Assembly: GCA_963210315.1 (NCBI GenBank)
Contig: OY723276.1
Coordinates: 1,860,001 to 1,924,000 of the forward strand
DNA length: 64,000 bases
Reading direction: 5' to 3'
Source: Rhynchopus euleeides
Lineage: Eukaryota > Euglenozoa > Diplonemea > Diplonemida > Diplonemidae
This document shows positions 10,241-20,600 of the stretch, in pieces. Both the position numbers and the translations under genes were made by a program. The notes below the pieces were generated by a model. That model had not been told where the DNA came from and made no database searches. It saw only the letters and a program-made list of their open reading frames with translations. Numbering within the stretch: the first letter of the stretch is position 1; every line of letters starts with the position of its first letter.

Positions 10241-10426
10241 TTACGCACACTTGTGAGCAGAAAATGTCACTCCACCACAGCCAAACGTGCTCCGCACACC
10301 ACTAGCCTCCCCCATCACAGGAGTTGAGGTTTTGTGTGTGGAAGCGTCAACGCAAACTTTTTATCAGGGAAGCGTTTAGGACACAGAGGAGGTATATCAG
10401 TCAGAAGAGGGGCGCCAAGGGGGCAG

Positions 10427-11262
10427 AGGGGAGATACTTCAGCGGCTCGCACCGCACAACACGGCAGAGGGGAGATACTTCAGCGGCTAGCACCGCACAA
10501 CACGGCAGAGGGGAGACACTTCAGCGGCTAGCACCGCGCAACACAGGCAGAGGGGAGATACTTCAGCGGCTCGCACCGCACAACACGGCAGAGGGGAGAC
10601 ACTTCAGCGGCTAGCACCGCGCAACACAGGCAGAGGGGGGATACTTCAGCGGCTCGCACCGCACAACACGGCAGAGGGGAGATACTTCAGCGGCTAGCAC
10701 CGCACAACACAGGCAGAGGGGAGATACTTCAGCGGCTCGCACCGCACAACACGGCAGAGGGGAGACACTTCAGCGGCTAGCACCGCGCAACACAGGCAGA
10801 GGGGGGATACTTCAGCGGCTCGCACCGCACAACACGGCAGAGGGGAGATACTTCAGCGGCTAGCACCGCACAACACAGGCAGAGGGGAGATACTTCAGCG
10901 GCTCGCACCGCACAACACGGCAGAGGGGAGACACTTCAGCGGCTAGCACCGCGCAACGCAGGCAGAGGGGGGATACTTCAGCGGCTCGCACCGCACAACA
11001 CGGCAGAGGAGAGATACTTCAGCGGCTAGCACCGCACAACACAGGCAGAGGGGAGATACTTCAGCGGCTCGCACCGCACAACGCAGGCAGAGGGGAGATA
11101 CTTCAGCGGCTAGAACCGCACAACACAGACAGAGGGGAGATACTTCAGCGGCTAGCACCGCACAACACAGGCAGAGGGGAGATACTTCAGCGGCTCGCAC
11201 CGCACAACACGGCAGAGGGGAGATACTTCAGCGGCTAGAACCGCACAACACAGACAGAGGGG
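10427..11262. repeat. 41/42-bp tandem array directly upstream of element 1 gag
   Basis: About 20 units contain GGCAGAGGGGAGATACTTCA and GCGGCTAGCACCGC, the latter able to form a short GCGG/CCGC stem. Units alternate between CGGCTAGC and CGGCTCGC forms and between ACACGGCAG and ACACAGGCAG junctions. The array ends about 15 bases before the gag ATG at 11277. It could be a repeated promoter or leader. The 41-bp period equals that of the unrelated satellite at 17648. Confidence 0.9.
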
Positions 11263-11276
11263 GCAGGCATCAGGAG

Positions 11277-12311
11277 ATGGCAAGCTTCGACGCCGCCACG
11301 GCTGACTGGGACCGTATCCCGATTCCCCCGTTGGCCAAGACCGCAGCCGTCGCACCCCGGGCGGGCTGCGTCTTCCCCACCTGCGACACCATCCACGGCG
11401 GCGGCGCCACAGCCCATTCGTGCCACACGTGCGGGCGTACGACGGTGCCGTCATGCCTGAGGAAGCGCATCCCGACGGCGGCGGCGAACGAGTGGCTGGA
11501 GATGTGGGGGGAAGTCGGGTGGACTTGCCCCGTGTGCACGTGGGAGGCCCTCGAGAGGGAGAGGGACGAAGCAGACGCCGAGATGTGGGACGGAGAGGAG
11601 TACGACGAGGAGTCCTCCAGCGAGAGGGTACCGGCGCCACCACCCAAGGAGGACACGAACGCCGCGGCTCTAGCCACCATCCTGCAGGAGATCCGGGAGC
11701 TCAGGAGCGAAGTGACAGGCCTGAGGGGGACGGTGGAGGAGCAGAAGAAGGAGATAGCTGAGCTGAAACTCAGCCAGAAGAAGGCCGACCAGGACCTCCC
11801 CGCGGGTTTCACGGCGCACGTCGTCTCGACTTGGGGAGACGCGCTGACAACGGCGAGCGGGCAGCGCCTTGTGAAGGCGGAGGTGACGCGGGTGTTCCGC
11901 AAGGCGGAGCTGGAGAGCGGGCCAGACGCCCCCGATTGGCACCACGAGATGGCGTCGCGTTTCGAGCGGGTGTACGAAATGTTCGACCTAATCAAGCAGA
12001 CAAACGATGTTGCCCCCTTCGTGACACCACTCCACAAAGTCATCGTCGAGATGAACAGCTACGCACTGCTGCGAGGCCGCGCGGGGGCGCGCCACTACCA
12101 GGGGAAGGCGAAGGCCCTATCACCCTCCGACTACACGGTTGCCCTCCACAGGAGGTTCATCGAAGAGGGCAGAGCCAAGCAAGAGGCAGTGTGGGCAAAA
12201 GCGGAGGCGAAGGCCGAAGACAGATCGGAGCCATACCGGCTCCCAAGCAAGGGCAGGGGCCGGAGCGCGGGAAAGGGACGCGCGTCGAAGGGACTCGGGA
12301 AGCGGAACTGA
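11277..12311 (+). CDS. Gag-like protein of YR element 1, with Cys-rich zinc-binding motif
   Basis: 344 residues from the ATG at 11277. Residues about 31-85 carry a Cys/His cluster, CVFPTC then SCHTCG then C then WTCPVC, which resembles a PHD/RING-type zinc fold. The same cluster recurs in element 4 (CIFETC, SCHDCG, WVCPEC), so it is under constraint. A coiled coil follows (about 135-170), then a conserved helical block containing VSTWG and LVKAEV, then a basic Gly/Lys/Arg tail that could bind RNA. The frame ends with UGA followed by C, and the YR frame continues without a shift, so this may be the first part of a Gag-YR readthrough product. 'Gag' is inferred from position and composition. Confidence 0.75.
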   Translation: MASFDAATADWDRIPIPPLAKTAAVAPRAGCVFPTCDTIHGGGATAHSCHTCGRTTVPSCLRKRIPTAAANEWLEMWGEVGWTCPVCTWEALERERDEADAEMWDGEEYDEESSSERVPAPPPKEDTNAAALATILQEIRELRSEVTGLRGTVEEQKKEIAELKLSQKKADQDLPAGFTAHVVSTWGDALTTASGQRLVKAEVTRVFRKAELESGPDAPDWHHEMASRFERVYEMFDLIKQTNDVAPFVTPLHKVIVEMNSYALLRGRAGARHYQGKAKALSPSDYTVALHRRFIEEGRAKQEAVWAKAEAKAEDRSEPYRLPSKGRGRSAGKGRASKGLGKRN

Positions 12312-13301
12312 CCGGACAAGGGGGGACACTACGGCCTGCTGTACCAGGAGGCCGTGCCGACCCTCCCCCCGACCGGTCGGGGGCGGCCGTTGAAGAAGGG
12401 CACCCGGCTGACACCCCAGAAGTGCAAGGAGATCCGCGACTCTTTCCAAAAGACCCTGACACACGCCCTCGCCCCGACCTACTGGAAGACACTACGCAGA
12501 GCATACGACCAGTACACACAGTTCCGCAGGCAGTGGGCAGACACAGCGGGGAGAATGCCGCCACACGACGAGTGCGCGATGCTATGGGCGACCAGCCAAC
12601 GTTTGGGGGGCCTGTCGACGTCCTCGACCCTGCAGTACCTGAACAACATCGCAGGGGCCCTCAGGAGATTCGAGGGCTACCCGCTCGACAGTGTCCAGGT
12701 CCTCAGCGATTACCGCCGCGCGCTCAAGCGGCAGGGAGCGCTGAAGCCGAAGCGCCAGGCACAACCCGCGACCCCACAGGACATTCGAAGGGCGATCGAA
12801 CGCGAACCGCGCCGACTGGTACAGCTGCTGCTGGGCATCATGTGGAGGGGGGCTGCGCGCGTGTCAGATGCACTCCGCCTCGACGTGAAGGATGTTCAGC
12901 CGGACCCGGACAACGACGTAGTCAACATCCGCTGGACGCAGTCAAAGTCGGACCCGTTCCGTGTCGGGCACATCACAGGCATCACCCTGCAGGCAGGCCT
13001 CCGGAAGATCCTGGAGCGGCGTCTCAGGCAGGCAGAAAAACGCAAGCAGACAACCCTGTTCCCCCCAAGTGTAGGGTACCGCTGTGCGACAAAGGCAATC
13101 AAGAGAGCCAGGGCGACTCTGACTACACACTCCCTCCGCCGCGGCGCGCTGACACATCTGGCGAGGAAGGGAGTGCCCCTGGAGGAAGTCAGGCTGCTGT
13201 CACGACATGCCACAGTGGACGGGGTGATTCGCTACGTGTCGGCGGCGGAGAATGCGCGCGCGAGAGACACGGCGAGGATATCAGCGAAGATCGACCAGTG
13301 A
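12312..13301 (+). CDS. Tyrosine recombinase of element 1
   Basis: About 329 residues, in the same frame as gag and separated from it only by UGA at 12309-12311. No ATG precedes the conserved N-terminal helical domain (the first in-frame ATG is near 12555), so production by readthrough is likelier than a separate start. The catalytic set is intact: Arg at 12858 in GAARVSDAL, His and Arg at 13128 and 13137 in THSLRRG, His at 13206 in SRHAT, and the Tyr nucleophile at 13233 in IRYVS. By family knowledge it would integrate a circular cDNA by site-specific recombination without a target duplication. It looks functional. Confidence 0.85.
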   Translation, partial: PDKGGHYGLLYQEAVPTLPPTGRGRPLKKGTRLTPQKCKEIRDSFQKTLTHALAPTYWKTLRRAYDQYTQFRRQWADTAGRMPPHDECAMLWATSQRLGGLSTSSTLQYLNNIAGALRRFEGYPLDSVQVLSDYRRALKRQGALKPKRQAQPATPQDIRRAIEREPRRLVQLLLGIMWRGAARVSDALRLDVKDVQPDPDNDVVNIRWTQSKSDPFRVGHITGITLQAGLRKILERRLRQAEKRKQTTLFPPSVGYRCATKAIKRARATLTTHSLRRGALTHLARKGVPLEEVRLLSRHATVDGVIRYVSAAENARARDTARISAKIDQ

Positions 13302-13384
13302 GGAGGCGTCGGCGGAGACGAACGAAGCGGGGAGGGGACCCGCAGACATCATCATCACACTTCCCGGCAAAGCTCCGACGCCTG

Positions 13385-14980
13385 ATGGCGCCACAGGAGG
13401 CTTATCAGGAAGTGGGTCAGACCGAAGACGACCCGGACACCGACGAGTCGTACGGGCCAGGCATTGAAAACGGGTATGAAAGCGACCTCGCGGTGTGCGC
13501 GGGAGACAAGCTGCTGCGGCCGGCAAAGGAGGGGCGTGATGCGGGGACACACGGTGAAGCCATCGCACCGATCTGCAAGACACGGCTCGACCTCGACAGG
13601 CTGGTGGAGATGGACACGGCAGGGGAGTTGGACGGCGTGATAGATCTGATCCGGGAGCCGAGGGTATTTGAGAACGCGCTGCTGCCAGGCGCAAGGGAGG
13701 CGTTCAGACGCCACCGCAAGGTATCCCGACACATGCTGCAACACCTCGACGACCTGGAGGGCTTCGGAGTGCTGAAGGAGGCGGATGCTGCCGCCTACCT
13801 CACCCTCCCGGCTTTCACCGTGTCCAAAAAGTCGGGAGGATTACGCTTCATCGTCGACGCCAGGCCGCTCAACAAGCACATGGTTCGACCCCCGGACATG
13901 CGCCTGGACGACATCATCGAGGTGACGCGACGCATTGCTCTCGCAGAGTGGGTCGTGATGGCGGACGCGCGGAGCTGGTTCTACCAGTTCCCAGTGCAGA
14001 AGGAAATCCAGCGCTTTTTTGGAGTCTGGGTCGGGGGAGAACGCGACGAGTTCATCAAGACATTCCTCACCGTCATGTGCATGGGCTGGTCGCACTCTCC
14101 ATCCATCGCGAACAGGAGCGCAAGGGTGCTGCTCCCGCCCAGCCAGGGGATCTGCTGGATCGACAACTTCGTGGTGCTGGGGCGAACCCGAGAGGAGGTG
14201 GCGAACCAATACGCTGCTTTCCTCGGGCGGTGCAGGGAAGTCCGAGCGGCGCTGAACTTCGACGACCCACAGCACGGAAGACCGACACAGCACTTCTCCG
14301 TGTTCGGCATCGAGTTCGACTTACAACGGCACACTTTCAGGATGGACCCGGCCTGGATCCGAAAGATCACCGAGCGCAGCGAGCTGGGGGCACTGCTCGA
14401 GGGGAGCTCGACGCCGCGCGGGGTGTTTCGGGTGTTCGGTGCGCTCGTGTGGCAGTCCTACGTCATGCGCGCCCCAATGTGCTACATGCCGGCAGCCCTT
14501 TCATTCATCCGACGAGTGGCGAAGCGGGCACACGCGGAAGGGGGTACGTGGGATGCAGTATGCACAGTACCCACCTCGGTGCAGCGTGAGACTGTGGACC
14601 GTATGCGCTTCATCGCAGTGAACGACTGGCGGGCCGCGACTGACCCCCCCTCCGTGGTATCGCTATGGACAGATGCATCATCGCGCGAGTGGGCCGCCAT
14701 TCTAGTCAGGCCAGAGGGGGAGACAGTCGCACAGGGAACGTTCCGCGGAGCGGACGAGGGGGCGCACATTTTCCTAAAGGAGGCACACGCCGTCTGGCAA
14801 GGCCTGCGACTGGCTCAGAGGTATACAGACATGACCGTGACATGCTACATCGACAACCTCCCCCTTGTGTTCTCGATGCGCAGGGGCCACTGCTCCAACT
14901 TCCGCGGCAACCTGGTGTTGCAGGAGATCTTCACCATCGCCCGGAAGAATAGGGGGCCACCCCGCACTACCTGCATTTAG
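13385..14980 (+). pseudogene. RT-RNase H of element 1, interrupted in RNase H
   Basis: This frame is -1 relative to YR. The first ATG is at 13385. RT fingers/palm motifs are visible: FTVSKKSGGLRFIVDARPLN, MADARSWFYQF (motif A Asp), MGWSHSPSIANR (motif B) and CWIDNF (motif C, 14153-14170), where the usual second Asp is Asn. A thumb/connection segment with GALVWQSYVMRAP follows, then RNase H with TDAS, the Glu in FLKEAH and the Asp in CYIDN. The domain runs into unrelated sequence near 14955 and stops at 14980. The missing end (WVASQDQRADEYTRG) reappears at 15573-15683 after about 600 bases. Element 4 has this region continuous. The copy is therefore broken by an insertion. Confidence 0.8.
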
Positions 14981-15570
14981 AGTGACAGCGGGAGGGGAGG
15001 GGGGGGGTCAAATCTCTCTCTCTCTCTCCATCACTCTCACTCTCACTGGACCTTACTCTCTCGACTTTACTATTCCTCCCCAACCCCAGCCCAGCCCAGC
15101 CCCCCTCGAATGACTTTTTTTTGGCCCCCCCCCCCCCGTCGCACACTTCGCTTCGAACGGGAATCAACACAAGAGTTCTGCTCGTGGGGGGGGGTTCAGG
15201 GAGGGGGGGGGGGTACTTTGTGCGTTTTCTTTGAAAAATCTGTTAGTGCTGATGGTATATCCGGGACAGCTCAGACGTTATCACGCCTGGGGCTGCAACG
15301 GCGCGGGAGGCGCGGGGCGCGGGGGGGAGGGGTGGGGTGGGAGTCGGGATGCTTCCCCAGCCGCAGTGGTTTCTGTTGCTGGCGGAGCGGTGATTTTTCC
15401 TGTGGGTGTGGGTGTGTGCAAAAAAATTGACTTGGTTGTCGCAGCAGTGTTCCCACTGGCCGATGCGAAAGCCGTCATTTTTTTCGTGTCCGCACAAACA
15501 AACCCCGGACTCCTTTGTATACGCCACGTGTTGCGTGTAACCGCCCCCCCTTCTCCTGCACACCTTTACT
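14957..15570. other. Insertion of ~0.6 kb inside the RNase H of element 1
   Basis: Boundaries come from comparison with element 4, in which ARRQQ runs directly into PHWVATHDQRADAYTRG. The inserted sequence has CT microsatellite, C and G runs and no recognisable gene. ACTACC occurs at both edges (14966-14971 and 15568-15573) and might be a target duplication, but removing one copy does not restore the frame, so the edges are uncertain. No GT-AG intron fits the left edge. Confidence 0.5.
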
Positions 15571-15572
15571 AC

Positions 15573-15683
15573 CCCCGACCGCAGTGGGTGGCTTCCCAGG
15601 ACCAGAGAGCTGACGAATACACCCGGGGTAAGCAAGCGGCAGACCCGGCTTTCCTGGAGACACGCCCGATACCCGGCGCGTAA
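15573..15683 (+). pseudogene. Detached RNase H C-terminus of element 1
   Basis: It encodes PQWVASQDQRADEYTRGKQA and ends at TAA-like stop 15681-15683. It aligns with the last part of the RNase H of element 4 (PHWVATHDQRADAYTRGTQA), including the final catalytic Asp. It is cut off from the rest of the domain by the preceding insertion. Confidence 0.75.
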
Positions 15684-15740
15684 CTTCCGCGGCCGTCCCG
15701 AGAGACCAGGGACGGCCACGTCCCTCCGGATGAGGGTCCT

Positions 15741-15812
15741 GAGTGGAAGCGTCAACGCATCACAAACAAAATACGAGTAAAGAGCGGCTGTACTGGAGTG
15801 ACATTTTTTCTT
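15741..15812 (+). repeat. B1-type terminal repeat of element 1
   Basis: It contains GAAGCGTCAACGCATCACAAACAAAA and GAGCGGCTGTA, matching 62753-62827 and 62941-63015 in element 4. It is preceded by CACGTCCCTCCGGATGAGGGTCCT, shared exactly with 62730-62750. The A2 and B2 copies expected next are absent, so the element is 3'-truncated here. Confidence 0.7.
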
Positions 15813-17262
15813 TTTACCCCTGACCTGATTTTTTGTGAGGGCCTGCAGAAAATCAGGTCAGCTGACCCGAAAAAACCCCCAAGCTCCACCCCTGGCCTCC
15901 CCCACCCCCCATTGGGTGCCCTCTCGTGTGGGGTTGTTTACACGCTTGCCGTTGTGAGAGCCTCGCTGTATATCACTCACTCACTCACTCCCGTGCCCCG
16001 CAAATCTGCACACTCTGAAGATGTGTTCCGTGGAAGGGCCAGCGCAGTCGCCAAGACCGGCTCCAAGGAAGAGGGGAGGGGGGGTGAGTGATGGCGAACA
16101 TCTGTCGCGAGCTCCGAGGGGTGAAACTTCAAAAGTGTCTCTGCGCTTTGGTCGGCACTTTTTGCTATGGTTTATCTTTACTATGTTTTCTTTTTGCGTT
16201 GACGCTTCCACACTCTACCCTCGTCCGAGGGGCGCTGTCGTGGAAGACAGCGGTCTGGTCGCTTGTGGTTTGTCGAGAGGTGTGGCCTCGTGGGATCGGC
16301 ACCGGGTGGGTGACCCCTCTGTAGCCCTCCGCGCGCTGCTCTGCCGTTGGACCCCGACCGCATCGAGCGTGATGTTCTTCGGTGTTGCCGTGTTCACGAT
16401 GTGGTAGCTGGACATCTCCCCGAAAGTTGATGCAGTGTCCCTTCTACGATGCAGTGCCCCAGCGGCGGGTTGTCGATGTCGCAGCTCACTGCGCACCCGC
16501 TCGGTGACGAGTCTGAGTCACTGGAGCGTAAGTCTCCTTGAGAAGAGATAGGCGGAGAACGCTCCTTTCGTCCCCTCTCCGACGTCCCCTCGACTGCGAT
16601 CGCCCACGCTGCTCGACGCGTCACTCCAGACCGAGGCGCATCGTGGCACACAATGCCCGCCCACTGCGTTGACGCTTCCACACTCACACTCCTGCTGATG
16701 ATGGTGTCGTGAGTGTAGAGCACAAGGGCACGAGCAAAGCGCGAGAAACTTTCCACCCACATTGAAGTGTGCGGGAAAAAAAATGAACTGCGAAGCCACG
16801 AAATATCGGTGCTGTCCGCGCGGGTAGGGTGCAGCTACCTTATAAAACACCCAGCTCGGAACATTTTTTGGTTTTTGAGAGTTGTGGTTTCCTTTATATC
16901 CCTTTTTGGTCCTTTTAGCCTTTTGCCCTTTGCCCCTTTTGTTCTTCATTACGCACACTGCCTCGAGGCAGGGAGGGGCCCCCCTCCGCTCTGCCGACCT
17001 GACTGTGACCCGCAGTGCGGGCTCGGCTCTGAAATGCGAAAGTGTAGGGGGGTGGGGGGGAATGGGGGTTTCCCAAAAGATGTTCGCAAACCCCGTCTCT
17101 TCGGCTTGGAATTTTCTCTCCCTCTCTCTCTTCCTCTCTCGCTCCCTCTCTTTTCGGACCGTGCCGGGAAAGACACGGGTATTGTATTGATTCTGCTGAG
17201 TGCTCCCTCCCACTTGTGCTTGATTCTTGTCAAAGTATGCGAGACCCATATTACGGCTTTCT
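15813..17262. other. Non-coding spacer with inverted fragments of the YR terminal box
   Basis: I see no convincing gene. The palindromic box GCGTTGACGC with TTCCACACT occurs on the opposite strand at 16196-16205 and 16666-16675, so debris of element 1/4-type termini lies in reverse orientation. The 243-residue minus-strand frame at 16518-17249 is low-complexity Lys/Arg/Glu (a CT/GA microsatellite) and is not supported. Confidence 0.5.
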
Positions 17263-17416
17263 GGGGGGTGTCGATTTTTTCGGTTTTTTTCCGTTTTTTC
17301 CTTTTTTTTCGTTTTTTCCGCCTGTGGGCGCTGGCTGCGACTTGGTCAAAATTCGACGAAAAAAATCCGAAAAAAAACGGAAAACGAAAAAACGGAAAAT
17401 CCCAAAATCGACACCC
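17263..17416. repeat. Foldback/MITE-like unit with GGGTGTCGATTTT inverted ends
   Basis: GGGTGTCGATTTT at 17266-17278 is the exact inverse of AAAATCGACACCC at 17404-17416. The interior is T-rich (TTTTTTCGG, TTTTTTCCG) on the left and A-rich on the right, so the whole unit folds back around a short GC-rich centre near 17320-17340. Related GGTGTC-ended sequences occur at 34963-34976 and 45688-47051. Confidence 0.6.
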
Positions 17417-17647
17417 TGATTTTCCGTTTTTTTCCGTTTTTTTCCCAGTACCAGAAACAGGCAGGGTCGTCGTAAGACCGGCGTGCCAAGGGGGAGGTGC
17501 TCGCATTTTTTTTTTGGGGGGGTACAGAATGGGTCGTTTTTGGACATTTGAGCCCACTGCGAGCAGTGCCGGGTCCCGGAAACGCTGTTTCAAACGCTCA
17601 AAAGGGGATGTCGTGGGCACCAGAACCCAGTAAATTTATCACAAATG

Positions 17648-20600
17648 GTCCCACCCACAAACGGGTTACCCCCTGCCTCTAGGGGTTCCCCCCACCCACA
17701 AATGGGTTACCCCCTGCCTCTAGGGGTTCCCCCCACCCACTAATGGGTTACCCCCTGCCTCTAGGGGTTCCCCCCACCCACAAATGGGTTACCCCCTACC
17801 TCTAGGGGTTCCCCCCACCCACAAATGGGTTACCCCCTGCCTCTAGGGGTTCCCCCCACCCACTAATGGGTTACCCCCTGCCTCTAGGGGTTCCCCCCAG
17901 CCACAACTGGGTTACCCCCTGCCTCTAGGGGTTCCCCCCACCCACAAATAGGTTACCCCCTGCCTCTAGGGGTTCCCCCCAGCCGCAAATGGGTTACCCC
18001 CTGCCTCTAGGGGTGCCCCCCACCCACAAATGGGTTACCCCCTACCTCTAGGGGTTCCCCCCACCCACAAATGGGTTACCCCCTGCCTCTAGGGGTTCCC
18101 CCCACCCACAAATGGGTTACCCCCTGCCTCTAGGGGTTCCCCCCAGCCACAAATGGGTTACCCCCTGCCTCTAGGGGTTCCCCCCACCCACTAATGGGTT
18201 ACCCCCTACCTCTAGGGGTTCCCCCCACCCACAAATGGGTTACCCCCTGCCTCTAGGGGTTCGCCCCACCCACAAATGGGTTACCCCCTACCTCTAGGGG
18301 TTCCCCCCACCCACAAATGGGTTACCCCCTGCCTCTAGGGGTTCCCCCCACCCACTAATGGGTTACCCCCTGCCTCTAGGGGTTCCCCCCACCCACAAAT
18401 GGGTTACCCCCTACCTCTAGGGGTTCCCCCCACCCACAAATGGGTTACCCCCTGCCTCTAGGGGTTCCCCCCACCCACTAATGGGTTACCCCCTACCTCT
18501 AGGGGTTCCCCCCACCCACAAATGGGTTACCCCCTGCCTCTAGGGGTTCCCCCCACCCACAAATGGGTTACCCCCTGCCTCTAGGGGTTCCCCCCACCCA
18601 CTAATGGGTTACCCCCTACCTCTAGGGGTTCCCCCCACCCACAAATGGGTTACCCCCTGCCTCTAGGGGTTCGCCCCACCCACAAATGGGTTACCCCCTA
18701 CCTCTAGGGGTTCCCCCCACCCACAAATGGGTTACCCCCTGCCTCTAGGGGTTCCCCCCACCCACTAATGGGTTACCCCCTGCCTCTAGGGGTTCCCCCC
18801 ACCCACAAATGGGTTACCCCCTACCTCTAGGGGTTCCCCCCACCCACAAATGGGTTAGCCCCTGCCTCTAGGGGTTCCCCCCACCCACAAATGGGTTACC
18901 CCCTGCCTCTAGGGGTTCCCCCCACCCACTAATGGGTTACCCCCTACCTCTAGGGGTTCCCCCCACCCACAAATGGGTTACCCCCTGCCTCTAGGGGTTC
19001 CCCCCACCCACTAATGGGTTACCCCCTACCTCTAGGGGTTCCCCCCAGCCACAAATGGGTTACCTCCTGCCTCTAGGGGTTCCCCCCACCCACAAATGGG
19101 TTACCCCCTGCCTCTAGGGGTTCGCCCCACCCACAAATGGGTTACCCCCTACCTCTAGGGGTTCCCCCCACCCACAAATGGGTTACCCCCTGCCTCTAGG
19201 GGTTCCCCCCACCCACTAATGGGTTACCCCCTGCCTCTAGGGGTTCCCCCCACCCACAAATGGGTTACCCCCTACCTCTAGGGGTTCCCCCCACCCACAA
19301 ATGGGTTACCCCCTGCCTCTAGGGGTTCCCCCCACCCACTAATGGGTTACCCCCTACCTCTAGGGGTTCCCCCCACCCACAAATGGGTTACCCCCTGCCT
19401 CTAGGGGTTCCCCCCACCCACAAATGGGTTACCCCCTGCCTCTAGGGGTTCCCCCCACCCACTAATGGGTTACCCCCTACCTCTAGGGGTTCCCCCCACC
19501 CACAAATGGGTTACCCCCTGCCTCTAGGGGTTCGCCCCACCCACAAATGGGTTACCCCCTACCTCTAGGGGTTCCCCCCACCCACAAATGGGTTACCCCC
19601 TGCCTCTAGGGGTTCCCCCCACCCACTAATGGGTTACCCCCTGCCTCTAGGGGTTCCCCCCACCCACAAATGGGTTACCCCCTACCTCTAGGGGTTCCCC
19701 CCACCCACAAATGGGTTAGCCCCTGCCTCTAGGGGTTCCCCCCACCCACAAATGGGTTACCCCCTGCCTCTAGGGGTTCCCCCCACCCACTAATGGGTTA
19801 CCCCCTACCTCTAGGGGTTCCCCCCACCCACAAATGGGTTACCCCCTGCCTCTAGGGGTTCCCCCCACCCACTAATGGGTTACCCCCTACCTCTAGGGGT
19901 TCCCCCCAGCCACAAATGGGTTACCTCCTGCCTCTAGGGGTTCCCCCCACCCACAAATGGGTTACCCCCTGCCTCTAGGGGTTCCCCCCAGCCGCAAATG
20001 GGTTACCTCCTGCCTCTAGGGGTTCCCCCCACCCACAAATGGGTTACCCCCTGCCTCTAGGGGTTCCCCCCACCCACTAATGGGTTACCCCCTACCTCTA
20101 GGGGTTCCCCCCAGCCACAAATGGGTTACCCCCTGCCTCTAGGGGTTCCCCCCACCCACAAATGGGTTACCCCCTGCCTCTAGGGGTTTCCCCCAGCCGC
20201 AAATGGGTTACCCCCTGCCTCTAGGGGTTCCCCCCACCCACAAATGGGTTACCCCCTGCCTCTAGGGGTTCCCCCCAGCCACAAATGGGTTACCCCCTAC
20301 CTCTAGGGGTTCCCCCCACCCACAAATGGGTTACCCCCTGCCTCTAGGGGTTCCCCCCACCCACTAATGGGTTACCCCCTGCCTCTAGGGGTTCCCCCCA
20401 GCCACAACTGGGTTACCCCCTGCCTCTAGGGGTTCCCCCCACCCACAAATGGGTTACCCCCTACCTCTAGGGGTTCCCCCCACCCACAAATGGGTTACCC
20501 CCTGCCTCTAGGGGTTCCCCCCACCCACAAATGGGTTACCCCCTGCCTCTAGGGGTTCCCCCCAGCCACAAATGGGTTACCCCCTGCCTCTAGGGGTTCC

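Larger units (their letters stand above)
10241..15812 (+). mobile_element. YR retrotransposon 'element 1' (Gag-YR-RT-RNase H, VIPER-like order)
   Basis: This is a nearly complete tyrosine-recombinase retroelement. Its parts are an A1 terminal repeat (about 10241-10343), an array of about 20 short tandem repeats (10427-11262), Gag (11277-12311), YR in the same frame after one UGA (12312-13301), RT-RNase H in the -1 frame (13385-14980), an insertion that breaks RNase H, the RNase H tail (15573-15683) and a B1-type terminal repeat (about 15741-15812). The A2/B2 right-hand repeats are missing. DIRS, Ngaro and PAT elements usually place YR last. Gag-YR-RT-RH is the order known for VIPER. Confidence 0.85.

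Noticed and set aside
11831-13380. Long open frame overlapping gag and YR upstream of the RT of element 1
   Set aside because: Its upstream part is the shadow of gag/YR in another frame. Conservation with element 4 begins only near the RT start.
16518-17249. 243-codon minus-strand Lys/Arg/Glu-rich frame
   Set aside because: Driven by a CT/GA microsatellite and homopolymers.
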